DNA of 64,000 nt from Phymorhynchus buccinoides (Eukaryota > Mollusca > Gastropoda > Neogastropoda > Raphitomidae): assembly GCA_017654935.2 (NCBI GenBank), contig CM065710.1:6455565-6519564 (forward strand), read 5' to 3'. Positions 39,801 through 50,985 of this stretch are shown piece after piece (the first letter of the stretch is position 1; each line of letters opens with the position of its first letter). The notes under the pieces are model-generated. The model searched no databases, was not told the DNA's origin, and saw only the letters and a program-made list of their open reading frames with translations. Position numbers and translations under genes: made by a program.

Positions 39801-42062
39801 GTAAATCATGATAAACTTCCCCCTGTGAGAATACCTGGCAGAAATGCACGACCTTATGATGAAGGTAAATCATGATAAACTTCCCCCTGTGAGAATACCT
39901 GGCAGAAATGCACGACCTTATGATGAAGGTAAATCATGATAAACTTCCCCCTGTGAGAATACCTGGCAGAAATGCACGACCTTATGATGAAGGTAAATCA
40001 TGATAAACTTCCCCCTGTGAGAATACCTGGCAGAAATGCACGACCTTATGATGAAGGTAAATCATGATAAACTTCCCCCTGTGAGAATACCTGGCAGAAA
40101 TGCACGACCTTATGATGAAGGTAAATCATGATAAACTTCCCCCTGTGAGAATACCTGGCAGAAATGCACGACCTTATGATGAAGGTAAATCGTGATAAAC
40201 TTCCCCCTGTGAGAATACCTGGCAGAAATGCACGACCTTATGATGAAGGTAAATCATGATAAACTTCCCCCTGTGAGAATACCTGGCAGAAATGCACGAC
40301 CTTATGATGAAGGTAAATCATGATAAACTTCCCCCTGTGAGAATACCTGGCAGAAATGCACGACCTTATGATGAAGGTAAATCATGATAAACTTCCCCCT
40401 GTGAGAATACCTGGCAGAAATGCACGACCTTATGATGAAGGTAAATCATGATAAACTTCCCCCTGTGAGAATACCTGGCAGAAATGCACGACCTTATGAT
40501 GAAGGTAAATCATGATAAACTTCCCCCCTGTGAGAATACCTGGCAGAAATGCACGACCTTATGATGAAGGTAAATCATGATAAACTTCCCCCTGTGAGAA
40601 TACCTGGCAGAAATGCACGACCTTATGATGAAGGTAAATCATGATAAACTTCCCCCTGTGAGAATACCTGGCAGAAATGCACGACCTTATGATGAAGGTA
40701 AATCATGATAAACTTCCCCCTGTGAGAATACCTGGCAGAAATGCACGACCTTATGATGAAGGTAAATCATGATAAACTTCCCCCTGTGAGAATACCTGGC
40801 AGAAATGCACGACCTTATGATGAAGGTAAATCGTGATAAACTTCCCCCTGTGAGAATACCTGGCAGAAATGCACGACCTTATGATGAAGGTAAATCGTGA
40901 TAAACTTCCCCCTGTGAGAATACCTGGCAGAAATGCACGACCTTATGATGAAGGTAAATCATGATAAACTTCCCCCTGTGAGAATACCTGGCAGAAATGC
41001 ACGACCTTATGATGAAGGTAAATCGTGATAAACTTCCCCCTGTGAGAATACCTGGCAGAAATGCACGACCTTATGATGAAGGTAAATCATGATAAACTTC
41101 CCCCTGTGAGAATACCTGGCAGAAATGCACGACCTTATGATGAAGGTAAATCGTGATAAACTTCCCCCTGTGAGAATACCTGGCAGAAATGCACGACCTT
41201 ATGATGAAGGTAAATCATGATAAACTTCCCCCTGTGAGAATACCTGGCAGAAATGCACGACCTTATGATGAAGGTAAATCATGATAAACTTCCCCCTGTG
41301 AGAATACCTGGCAGAAATGCACGACCTTATGATGAAGGTAAATCATGATAAACTTCCCCCTGTGAGAATACCTGGCAGAAATGCACGACCTTATGATGAA
41401 GGTAAATCGTGATAAACTTCCCCCTGTGAGAATACCTGGCAGAAATGCACGACCTTATGATGAAGGTAAATCATGATAAACTTCCCCCTGTGAGAATACC
41501 TGGCAGAAATGCACGACCTTATGATGAAGGTAAATCATGATAAACTTCCCCCTGTGAGAATACCTGGCAGAAATGCACGACCTTATGATGAAGGTAAATC
41601 GTGATAAACTTCCCCCTGTGAGAATACCTGGCAGAAATGCACGACCTTATGATGAAGGTAAATCATGATAAACTTCCCCCTGTGAGAATACCTGGCAGAA
41701 ATGCACGACCTTATGATGAAGGTAAATCATGATAAACTTCCCCCTGTGAGAATACCTGGCAGAAATGCACGACCTTATGATGAAGGTAAATCATGATAAA
41801 CTTCCCCCTGTGAGAATACCTGGCAGAAATGCACGACCTTATGATGAAGGTAAATCATGATAAACTTCCCCCTGTGAGAATACCTGGCAGAAATGCACGA
41901 CCTTATGATGAAGGTAAATCATGATAAACTTCCCCCTGTGAGAATACCTGGCAGAAATGCACGACCTTATGATGAAGGTAAATCATGATAAACTTCCCCC
42001 TGTGAGAATACCTGGCAGAAATGCACGACCTTATGATGAAGGTAAATCATGATAAACTTCCC
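39801..42062 (+). repeat. 64-bp array of cassette D exon b donor border, about 36 copies
   Basis: The unit is GAGAATACCTGGCAGAAATG, CACGACCTTATGATGAAG, then GTAAATCATGATAAACTTCC and CCCTGT. It therefore contains the last 37 or so nt of the exon and 26 nt of intron. Units are nearly identical (ATCATG / ATCGTG variants, one unit with an extra C near 40527). Every unit keeps the donor. Confidence 0.97.
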
Positions 42063-42064
42063 CA

Positions 42065-42560
42065 CATCGGGATACCTGGGGTGGTCTTTCGTACAAACAG
42101 TTCCCCCAACCTTCTGGAAGTTCCGTAACTGCCTCTTATCTATCACTTTGACTCTGCCTTTTCCCTTTGCTTACTGTCATCTACTATCTTATCAACTGCC
42201 TTATTCTGGAAACTCTTACAAAGATTTTTCTCCAGCCGAAGTTGTACATGCTGGGCTTAAGTATTTATTTTTGTTAGGCGCATAACGGCAGCATGATGCA
42301 TCTGCAGGAAACTCCTGTATTAGATAGGAGAAGAAATGGTGAAATCTTTTATTTTTTCTACTCCTGTATTAGATAGGAGAAGAAATGGTGAACTCTTACC
42401 AGGGTATGGGTGGTTCTTCTTCTTTTTCTTCTTCTTCAATCGCTCAGACAGTTTCCTGTCATATGAGCGCAGATGAGTCATGCTGCCGTTATGCACCTTA
42501 CTAAGAAACACTTAGGCCCAGTATGTCCGTCTTTGGCTGGAGAAAAATCTTTGTTAGATT
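42065..42560. repeat. R1 copies (tail B) with short inverted/direct repeats
   Basis: A plus R1 (42070-42305) is followed by a duplicated CTCCTGTATTAGATAGGAGA segment (42312 and 42361) and a minus tail B (42410-42555). Confidence 0.75.
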
Positions 42561-43235
42561 TTTTTTTAACCCTATCGCCGCCAGCCTTTTTTTTTGGGGG
42601 GGGAACCATTAACACTTTCACCGCCAGCTATTTTTCAGCCCCAAAATACCATTCACCATGACTGGGTAGAGAGGAAAAAAGTATCAGCTATTTTGGGAAT
42701 TCCTCTGTGACATGTTAACATTAGGCCAATCCTTACCTCCCCAAATTAAGAAAATAAGAATAACAGACCCTGATTTGATGCCTTTTAGTGACATGGGTGT
42801 TGAACCATTGTGGTGCATAAATACGACATTGGCGGCGAAAGGGTTAAACTGAACAGGGTACAAATGAAAATTTGTCTGCAGTATTGGGAATTCCTCTGTG
42901 AAATGCATAGCATCGGGCCTATCCTTACCTACCAAAATAAAGAATATAAGGTCTTCAGATAACAGACCCTGATTTGGTGCCTTTTAGTGACATGGGTGTT
43001 GAACCATTGTGGTGCATAAATACGACATTGGCGGCGAAAGGGTTAAACTGAACAGGGTAGAAATGAAAATTTGTCTGCAGTATTGGGAATTTCTCTGTGA
43101 AATGCATAGCATCGGGCCTATCCTTACCTACCAAAATAAAGAATATAAGGTCTTCAGATAACAGACCCTGATTTGGTGCCTTTTAGTGACATGGGTGTTG
43201 AACCATTGTGGTGCATAAATGCGACATTGGCGGCG
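42560..43235. mobile_element. piggyBac-like MITEs, tandem/nested
   Basis: The TTAACCCTATCGCCGCC end at 42568 is followed by a complete copy (42605-42847, GGCGGCGAAAGGGTTAA) and two further right parts in tandem (42860-43042 and 43045-43230), the last ending GGCGGCGAAAAG. Confidence 0.72.
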
Positions 43236-43259
43236 AAAAGCGCAAACAACAACAAATGG

Positions 43260-43640
43260 ACCAACAAAAAGGCACAAAAATTGTAGATGACAGTTAGCAA
43301 AGGGAAAAGGCAGAGTCAAAGAGAGTGATAGAATAGAGAAGTTACAATCACATAACTTCCGGAAGGTGGGGGAACTATTTGTACGGAAGACACCCCAGTA
43401 TCCCAACAGGGGGGGAGGAGGTGGGGGATGGGGAAGCGAGGTATTGGTGATGACTGTGGGGAAGAAAACAACCGGCTTTCCGCTCATAGAGCTTTCGCCA
43501 GGGGGAGTTAGTGTGGAGAGAGAGAACACTGAACACTGAACACTGAAAAACTTTATTTAACAAGTTATTAACAATTGAACTAAAAAACCCCATCAAAACG
43601 CTACACTCACACAAACACATGAAAATGAAAAAAGAAAAAA
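43260..43640 (-). repeat. Dispersed repeat R1, minus, then unrecognised sequence
   Basis: The body CAGTTAGCAAAGGGAAAAGG to ACACCCCAGTATCCC (43290-43410). 43410-43705 shows nothing clear apart from a GAACACTGAACACTGAAC run near 43525. Confidence 0.7.
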
Positions 43641-43707
43641 AACCGCGGTGAAGTTATTAAAAAATGTCTTTCTTTTTTTATCTGTAGCACACTTTGTTTC
43701 ACCATTA

Positions 43708-43892
43708 GGCTGTGTACACACGTTAGCGGAGATTCTGTGCGGAAACCCGTGCGCAATCCATAAATAAGTGAAACAAAGAAAGGAAAAGATTTGCGCACGT
43801 GTCCGAATTTCCCCTAAACTTTTATCCTTCTTTCTTCCACTTATTTACGGTTATCCGTACGGAACTTGCGCGTCTAATGTGAACCCGGCCTT
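43708..43892. mobile_element. Short MITE, second copy, reverse
   Basis: Ends GGCTGTGTACACACGTTAGC and CGCGTCTAATGTGAACCCGG. It is the reverse of the element at 21838-22031. Confidence 0.7.
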
Positions 43893-43946
43893 AATCCTCA
43901 TCATTGTTTTCATGGATGTCATTGTTGTCGATGATTGATGTTCCAG

Positions 43947-44005
43947 GAGAGAGAGGCGAAGAGGGCAGCCTACACCATCCGGCCTCTCCTCGGGGAAAGC
44001 AACAG
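43947..44005 (+). CDS. Cassette D linker exon c
   Basis: Acceptor GATGTTCCAG, donor GTCAGG. The 59 nt run from phase 0 to phase 2 and encode EREAKRAAYTIRPLLGESN, a basic linker. Phases join exon b (39800) and exon d (46346). Confidence 0.72.
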
Positions 44006-44062
44006 GTCAGGAAAAGTGTAGATGAAGAAATGAATGAGCTCTCCATCAATCACCATATAAAA

Positions 44063-44431
44063 CAGGCATGGTAGACCGCGAATCGCGGAAAAATCCGCGA
44101 TAGTGAAGTTAACAACAACAACAACAAAAAAGTTGGGGTAAAAATGTGCTCGGGTGCCTAAAAATTACGTGCGTTAAAACCTATGCAATCGCTTCTCGGA
44201 ACCGGATGTGAATGACTGAACAAGCAACTTCCCGCCAAAGTTAGCAGTCGTGTGCGGCCTAGCTCACGCCACACGTTTCCAGATTTGTGATCCTAGTGCT
44301 TCTTTTTCTTCTTCTTCATTTTGATGCCCAACTTCATCATTTTAGTTTGAGTCGACGGCTTTCAAATGAAATGCAGAATCTGTTGGGTATTCCTCCGCGA
44401 AACCCGCTTTGCCCCCACTACCATGCCTGAT
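44063..44431. mobile_element. MITE of the CAGGCATGG family
   Basis: Ends CAGGCATGGTAG and CTACCATGCCTG are perfect inverted repeats, flanked by ATAAAA on both sides. The left arm has CCGCGAATCGCGG as in the 4.4-kb copy. Confidence 0.85.
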
Positions 44432-44486
44432 AAAAAAGAATGTATCAGATTCTGTGGCCTTGCATGCAGTGTTATTTCTGATTCAC

Positions 44487-44905
44487 TCAAAAGGGAGAAA
44501 GGTGGCAGAGTGGTGAAGACATTCGCCTGCCAAATGTAATGCGTGACTGCAGCGTGAGTGACCCGGGTTCGAATCCCAGCCTCCTCGCCCTTTCTTTCTA
44601 GTTTGACAGGAAAATCGAACTGAACGTTGAGTCCTTCGGATGGGGACTTAAAGCTAGTCTGACCCGTGTGCTTTATGCACATAAAAATCCCAGTTGAAAA
44701 TTAGTAAGAGCAGGGAGAAATCCCGCTGCCTGGTATGGCCAAATTGATAACTAGGTTTTCCAAGTGTGCCCACCCCTCCTCACCCTGTGCCCCAAAAATT
44801 ATTTCAAAAAAAAATTGGGTAGGCGCTGCACTTGCAGCGACGCGCTCTCTGGGGGAGAGCAGCCCGAATTTCACAGAGATAAGTCTCTGTGACTAGAATA
44901 TACGA
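44487..44905 (+). mobile_element. SINE-B, full length
   Basis: The tRNA-like head has an A box (GGTGGCAGAGTGGTGAAGAC) and B box (CGGGTTCGAATCCCAG). The body includes ATGGGGACTTAAAGCTAG and GGGAGAAATCCCGCTGCCTG. The 3' end TCACAGAGATAAGTCTCTGTGA is a hairpin resembling that of SINE-A. It is not a tRNA gene, because an extra spacer sits between the boxes and there is no acceptor stem closure. Confidence 0.85.
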
Positions 44906-45126
44906 AATACCATGTGCGTCTAAGAGTGCTCAGAACTGCTGTCTGATGCTCTGGGTTTTAACTAGTGGGTCACTAAGCGTAGCAACATTTCACCTGTCAC
45001 ACCGTTTTCCAAACAAATGTTACAATACTGTAAAGAGATACCCTCTAAAATATACAGAGACATATTTCATGTGCTGATTTTGACCCCCTGACTTTGAATA
45101 TAGAGTACTGAGTGGGGTTGCGTACC

Positions 45127-45681
45127 CCTTAACTCTTCTACTACCAAGTATTACTTAGACTGTTTACTGTTGAGCACCAAGTAATTTTCGCAGCTGCACT
45201 GATTTTTGCACATACTCACCTTAAAAATTCATTAAAAATACTCGCTCGAATCATCACTAAAATTCCCTGTGTCGATCTGCTGCTGCAAACTCAAGATCAT
45301 TTCAGCAGCTCTTTTTTATTCGCCTAAGTTCAGATTCTGCCACTTCTTTCACAGTAAATCCAGTGAATGCTTCGTCGTCACTGTCGCCATCTTGTAGAAG
45401 TTCACGCCGAAAGTCATCGTCAGTTTCCATCATCGAAAACGCGACGAAAATCGATTGAAAATTGCCAAATGTAGCCTACAAATGAAGATGGCGGAAGATT
45501 GTGCTTTCCCTGAGCGAACTGCGCATGTCACGGAAGTAAAGGATGTGATGTCACTTCATATAAATAGCGCAAAGGGGGACACCAGGGTTTCCCTAGTATC
45601 TGGCGGTCAAACCCGCCCATGGCTAGCAACGGTAAACAGTAAACCGGGCGGTTCAACCCGCCGACGGCAGCAGAAGAGTTA
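45127..45681. mobile_element. piggyBac-like deletion derivative
   Basis: Ends TTAACTCTTCTACTACC and GGCAGCAGAAGAGTTAA. TTAA is outermost with a CTCTTCT terminal repeat. Inside, the minus strand keeps a short frame starting at ATGATG (see the next entry). Everything else of a transposase is absent. Confidence 0.72.
45302..45433 (-). pseudogene. Transposase-like N-terminal stub
   Basis: A minus-strand frame of 43 codons: METDDDFRRELLQDGDSDDE, then AFTGFTVKEVAESELRRIKK and a stop. An acidic N-terminus of this kind (D/E-rich, then FxGFT) is common in piggyBac-type transposases. The catalytic part is missing. Identification is by inference from the surrounding TTAA ends. Confidence 0.5.
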
Positions 45682-45914
45682 AGGCATTATCGTAATATGA
45701 CGTCAATTTGTGGATCTCCAGTTCGATATTGGAAAAGATGCCTTTGGAAGCAAAAGAAAGTGAGGAAGGGGAACAATTTACAGTCATTCTTTGATGCTTG
45801 TCGTTTTAGCAGCAAGCGTTTGTATGTTCTTAACAGTTGTTTTGCTTCAACAGTTGTGTAAATTTATTGTTGTGTGTTGTGATTTTCATTTTTTTAGTGC
45901 TTCGTAATGTTCAT

Positions 45915-46260
45915 GCACAGAGGTAACGCGTTCGCCTCGTGCACGATAAACCCCGAATTCGAACCTGGGTACAGGGGGATATTTCCTCTCCCTCTGCACT
46001 AGGCCTTACGGTCTGAACGTGGAGTCGTTCGGATGAGACGATGAACCGAGGTCCCGTTTGCCCATGCACTTAGCGCACGTTAAACCCAGTGGCAACGAAA
46101 AAGTTGTCATTTGGTCGAAATTTCCTTCCTCATCAGTTGCACAAAAATCGCATACAAATTAAAAATAGAAAAAAGAATGGCGCGCCTCTGGCTGCGACGC
46201 GCACTCCAGGTGGGAGCAACCTGAATTTCACAGAGACGCCTCTGTGACTATAAAGTACAT
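45915..46260 (+). mobile_element. SINE-A, full length, plus
   Basis: Head with AACGCGTTCGCCTCGTGCAC and B box GAATTCGAACCTGGG, the body, and the 3' hairpin TCACAGAGACGCCTCTGTGA. Confidence 0.85.
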
Positions 46261-46345
46261 AATAACTTATAACAAATATTATACTTTTTTTTTATGTATA
46301 TATATAACATGAACAGGTTTTGATGTTCTGCATTTCTTATTACAG

Positions 46346-46389
46346 CTCAGCAGGCGATGCAGCCGCTACCGATTCCTCTCATTTATCAG
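46346..46389 (+). CDS. Cassette D linker exon d
   Basis: Acceptor TCTTATTACAG, donor GTTAGT. The 44 nt run from phase 2 to phase 1 and encode SAGDAAATDSSHLS. The end of the exon, CTCTCATTTATCAG with the donor, is the unit of the following array, so the true donor is the first of about 90 equivalent sites. Confidence 0.68.
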
Positions 46390-48925
46390 GTTAGTGAAAG
46401 CTTCCTCTCATTTATCAGGTTAGTGAAAGCTTCCCCATTTATCAGGTTAGTGAAAGCTTCCTCTCATTTATCAGGTTAGTGAAAGCTTCCTCTCATTTAT
46501 CAGGTTAGTGAAAGCTTCCTCTCATTTATCAGGTTAGTGAAAGCTTCCTCTCATTTATCAGGTTAGTGAAAGCTTCCTCTCATCAGGTTAGTGAAAGCTT
46601 CCTCTCATCTGTCAGGTTAGTGAAAGCTTCCTCTCATTTATCAGGTTAGTGAAAGCTTCCTCTCATTTATCAGGTTAGTGAAAGCTTCCTCTCATTTATC
46701 AGGTTAGTGAAAGCTTCCTCTCATTTATCAGGTTAGTGAAAGCTTCCTTTCATTTATCAGGTTAGTGAAAGCTTCCTCTCATTTATCAGGTTAGTGAAAG
46801 CTTCCTCTCATTTATCAGGTTAGTGAAAGCTTCCTCTCATTTATCAGGTTAGTGAAAGCTTCCTCTCATTTATCAGGTTAGTGAAAGCTTCCTCTCATTT
46901 ATCAGGTTAGTGAAAGCTTCCTCTATCAGGTTAGTGAAAGCTTCCTCTCATTAGGTTTGTGAAAGCTTCCTCTCATTTATCAGGTTTGTGAAAGCTTCCT
47001 CATTTATCAGCTTAGTGAAAGCTTCCTCTCATTTATCAGGTTAGTGAAAGCTTCCTCTCATTTATCAGGTTAGTGAAAGCTTCCTCTCATTTATCAGGTT
47101 AGTGAAAGCTTCCTCTCATTTATCAGGTTAGTGAAAGATTCCTCATTTATCAGGTTAGTGAAAGCTTCCTCTCATTTATCAGGTTAGTGAAAGCTTCCTC
47201 TATCAGGTTAGTGAAAGCTTCCTCTCATTTATCAGGTTAGTGAAAGCTTCCTCTCATTTATCAGGTTAGTGAAAGCTTCCCCATTTATCAGGTTAGTGAA
47301 AGCTTCCTCTCATTTATCAGGTTAGTGAAAGCTTCCTCTCATTTATCAGGTTAGTGAAAGATTCCTCTCATTTATGAGGTTAGTGAAAGCTTCCTCTCAT
47401 TTATCAGGTTAGTGAAAGCTTCCTCTCATCTATCAGGTTAGTGAAAGCTTCCTCTCATTTATCAGGTTAGTGAAAGCTTCCTCTCATCTATCAGGTTAGT
47501 GAAAGCTTCCTCTCATTTATCAGGTTAGTGAAAGCTTCCTCTCATTTATCAGGTTAGTGAAAGCTTCCTCTCATTTATCAGGTTAGTGAAAGCTTCCTCT
47601 CATTTATCAGGTTAGTGAAAGCTTCCTCTCATTTATCAGGTTAGTGAAAGCTTCCCTCATTTATCAGGTTAGTGAAAGCTTCCTCATTTATCAGGTTAGT
47701 GAAAGCTTCCTCTCATCTATCAGGTTAGTGAAAGCTTCCTCTCATTTATCAGGTTAGTGAAAGCTTCCTCTCATTTATCAGGTTAGTGAAAGCTTCCTCT
47801 CATTTATCAGGTTAGTGAAAGCTTCCTCTCATTTATCAGGTTAGTGAAAGCTTCCTTTCATTTATCAGGTTAGTGAAAGCTTCCTCTCATTTATCAGGTT
47901 AGTGAAAGCTTCCTCTCATTTATCAGGTTAGTGAAAGCTTCCTCTCATTTATCAGGTTAGTGAAAGCTTCCTCTCATTTATCAGGTTAGTGAAAGCTTCC
48001 TCTCATTTATCAGGTTAGTGAAAGCTTCCTCTCATTTATCAGGTTAGTGAAAGCTTCCTCATTTATCAGGTTAGTGAAAGCTTCCTCTCATTTATCAGGT
48101 TAGTGAAAGCTTCCTCTCATTTATCAGGTTAGTGAAAGCTTCCTCATTTATCAGGTTAGTGAAAGCTTCCTCTCATTTATCAGGTTAGTGAAAGCTTCCT
48201 CTATCAGGTTAGTGAAAGCTTCCTCTCATTTATCAGGTTAGTGAAAGCTTCCTCTCATTTATCAGGTTAGTGAAAGCTTCCCTCATTTATCAGGTTAGTG
48301 AAAGCTTCCTCTCATTTATCAGGTTAGTGAAAGCTTCCTCTCATTTATCAGGTTAGTGAAAGATTCCTCTCATTTATGAGGTTAGTGAAAGCTTCCTCTC
48401 ATTTATCAGGTTAGTGAAAGCTTCCTCTCATCTATCAGGTTAGTGAAAGCTTCCTCTCATTTATCAGGTTAGTGAAAGCTTCCTCTCATTTATCAGGTTA
48501 GTGAAAGCTTCCTCTCATTTATCAGGTTAGTGAAAGCTTCCTCTCATTTATCAGGTTAGTGAAAGCTTCCTCTCATTTATCAGGTTAGTGAAAGCTTCCT
48601 CTCATTTATCAGGTTAGTGAAAGCTTCCTCTCATTTATCAGGTTAGTGAAAGCTTCCTCTCATTTATCAGGTTAGTGAAAGCTTCCTCTCATTTATCAGG
48701 TTAGTGAAAGCTTCCTCTCATTTATCAGGTTAGTGAAAGCTTCCTCTCATTTATCAGGTTAGTGAAAGCTTCCTCTCATTTATCAGGTTAGTGAAAGCTT
48801 CCTCTCATTTATCAGGTTAGTGAAAGCTTCCTCATTTATCAGGTTAGTGAAAGCTTCCTCTCATTTATCAGGTTAGTGAAAGCTTCCTCATTTATCAGGT
48901 TAGTGAAAGCTTCCTTTCATCTATC
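46375..48925 (+). repeat. 29-bp array of cassette D exon d donor border, about 90 copies
   Basis: Unit CTCTCATTTATCAG plus GTTAGTGAAAGCTTC. Shorter units (CTCATTTATCAG, CTATCAG) occur irregularly. Higher-order repetition is visible: the run around 47340-47400 (AAGATTCC, TTATGAGG variants) recurs around 48360-48390. Two to three isolated units reappear at 49540-49620. Confidence 0.97.
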
Positions 48926-48939
48926 ATGGGTTTGATGCG

Positions 48940-49950
48940 CTAGGCGGCGAACCCCCCCCCCCCTCTATTTCTATTTCCATCCCCCCCCCCCCTTCTCTCT
49001 CTGTCCTTTTCATTTTTCAATTGAAATGTAATGTCAACTTTTGCTACATGTGTTCACTTTAGCACGAGATTTGTTCTCTTCACCAAACCTCCCCCTCCCC
49101 ACCCCTTAAACACAACTGACCCTTGTTTCCAACTTCTACCATCTGTGATTGCGTACTCACTGTCCCCAACCTCTCTCACTTCAATCACCCCCCCCCCCCC
49201 CCCCCTTGATTTGTGTTCACAGCCTTGCTCTTTGGTTTCAACTTTGTTGTATCATTTACACGTTGGACTGTAGAGGGGAAGTATTGTTTTTATTTTTGAT
49301 CTTGATGTGTGTGTTTTTATTTTTTGCTCCTTCTGTTGCCTACTTTTTGCTCCTTTTGCTATATTTGATGTTTGCTGTTTAATTGTTTGTCTGTGTTGAT
49401 AAAGGCGCATTCGCCGAAATATCCAGTAGTTTTGTTTTGTCTCTTGTGAATAAAATAACGTCACTTTGCACTTGTCGTGTAGTTGTTTGTTTGCTGTATG
49501 TTCCAGTGACGTTGCAGTCTGTTTCATTTTTTCATTTTTTTCTATCAGGTTAGTGAAAGCTTCCTCTCTCATTTATCAGGTTAGTGAAAGCTTCCTCTCA
49601 TTTATCAGGTTAGTGAAAGCTGCCCATTTTATAATTAAAAAAAGAATATGACCATGGCCACTACTCCTACTAATGTATTTCTCGGAACTTTTGGCGCTTG
49701 TGAGTATGCTTTAAGACACATTGGGCAAACTTTAAAAAAAAACTTGGGAACAAATCTGAGAAAAAGGTGCCCTTGAAATATAAAGCGATGCGATTCTGGA
49801 TTGAGAGTTGAAACTCGGGGCCCGTTTTTATGGGCGCCATTACTGTAGACATTGAGAAGAGTAGGATCCCTTGTCAATATTTGTATCTTAGACTCTGTGT
49901 ACTGGTGTTAGTTATTTTTAGGTTCATGGTGGTCAGAAGTGGCTGTGAAG
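48940..49950. other. Intron with poly-C and unrecognised sequence
   Basis: Poly-C/pyrimidine runs lie at 48950-49010 and 49188-49206. AAAGGCGCATTCGCCGAAATAT at about 49402 is a small inverted repeat. The rest, apart from the stray array units, is unrecognised. Confidence 0.4.
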
Positions 49951-49954
49951 TACT

Positions 49955-50498
49955 TAAAGGTGGACCCTGACGGATGAGTTTTTGCAAGAAACACGTCGAG
50001 ATGACCAGAAATACAACCTTTTCAAGGATTGGAACACTCAATTTGCTCTGGTTTCCTAGAAATAAAACCGTCAAAACGGCGATTCCTCCTTGGCGGAGAT
50101 GCTGGAGAAAGAAGCCATTTTGGATGGGGTGGGTGGAGAGTGATTGAAGCTTTTTTTTTTTTTGTGGTGCAGTAAAAAAAAAAAATTGGAGCTATTTCCT
50201 TTGTTGTGAGCGAAACTCCTTTACGTAAACTGTATAAAATTAAAAAATACTAATAATAAAAAGGCTTGTATTGCGGAAATGTTGTGCAAACGATTTGGTC
50301 TAATCTCAGGCGGCCATTAGAAAAGAGAAGGCCTTCTCTTTGGGTGAAAGAATTTGACTTCGCATCGCCGATTTCACGGTTTGATTTATAGGAAACCAGA
50401 GCAAAATGAGTGTTGCGATCTCTGTAAAGGGTGTTTTCCTGGTGATCTCGACATGTTTCTTGCAAAAAACTCATCCGTCAGGGTGCCCCTTTAAATGT
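49955..50498. mobile_element. Long-arm foldback MITE
   Basis: Arms of over 120 bp: TTAAAGGTGGACCCTGACGG at the left and CGTCAGGGTGCCCCTTTAAA at the right, with AACACTCAATTTGCTCTGGT inside the left arm and AACCAGAGCAAAATGAGTGT in the right. Related copies are at 58132-58790 and 63716-64000. There is no transposase. Confidence 0.82.
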
Positions 50499-50629
50499 GA
50501 CATGAAAAGCTCACATCATTGCTGTATATGACATTACACCAGGGCTCCTGAAAACGTACAGGTTGAGCGTATTTACACACTACAGCTCTCCAAGATCCCG
50601 CCGTCATGAAGCGTTATTATAATATATTC

Positions 50630-50950
50630 TTCTTTTTCATTGTTCTCTCAGACAGTTTCCTGTCAATTATGAGCGCAGATGCATCATGCTGCCATTATGC
50701 GCCTAACTGAGAAATTCTTAGGCCCAGCATGTCCGTCTTCGGCTGGAGGAGGAAATCTTTTGGAAAGTGTTTCGTGAAAACAGGCAGGAGAAAGGACTGG
50801 TAAGGCAGAAAGATAGTAGATGGCGGTAAGCAAAGGGAAAAGGCAGAGTCAAAGAGAGTGACAGATTTGGGGAAGTTACTAACACAGAACCTCCAGAAGG
50901 TTGGGGAACTATTTGTGCGAAATATCCCATGATATCTCCACAGGGGAAGC
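50630..50950 (-). repeat. Dispersed repeat R1, tail B, minus
   Basis: GACAGTTTCCTGTCAATTAT, then GCCATTATGCGCCTAACT, then the body to ATATCTCCACAGGGG. Confidence 0.82.
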
Positions 50951-50985
50951 GTTATATATGATATAATATATTTAAATATATTTAC

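Noticed and set aside
39801..42062. CRISPR-like look of the regular 64-bp and 29-bp arrays
   Set aside because: The whole unit is conserved with no variable spacers, and the genome is eukaryotic. They are tandem repeats of splice borders.
44494..44580. A tRNA gene at the SINE-B head (also at the SINE-A heads)
   Set aside because: A and B boxes are present, but there is no closed acceptor stem or proper anticodon arm, and the same body follows each copy.
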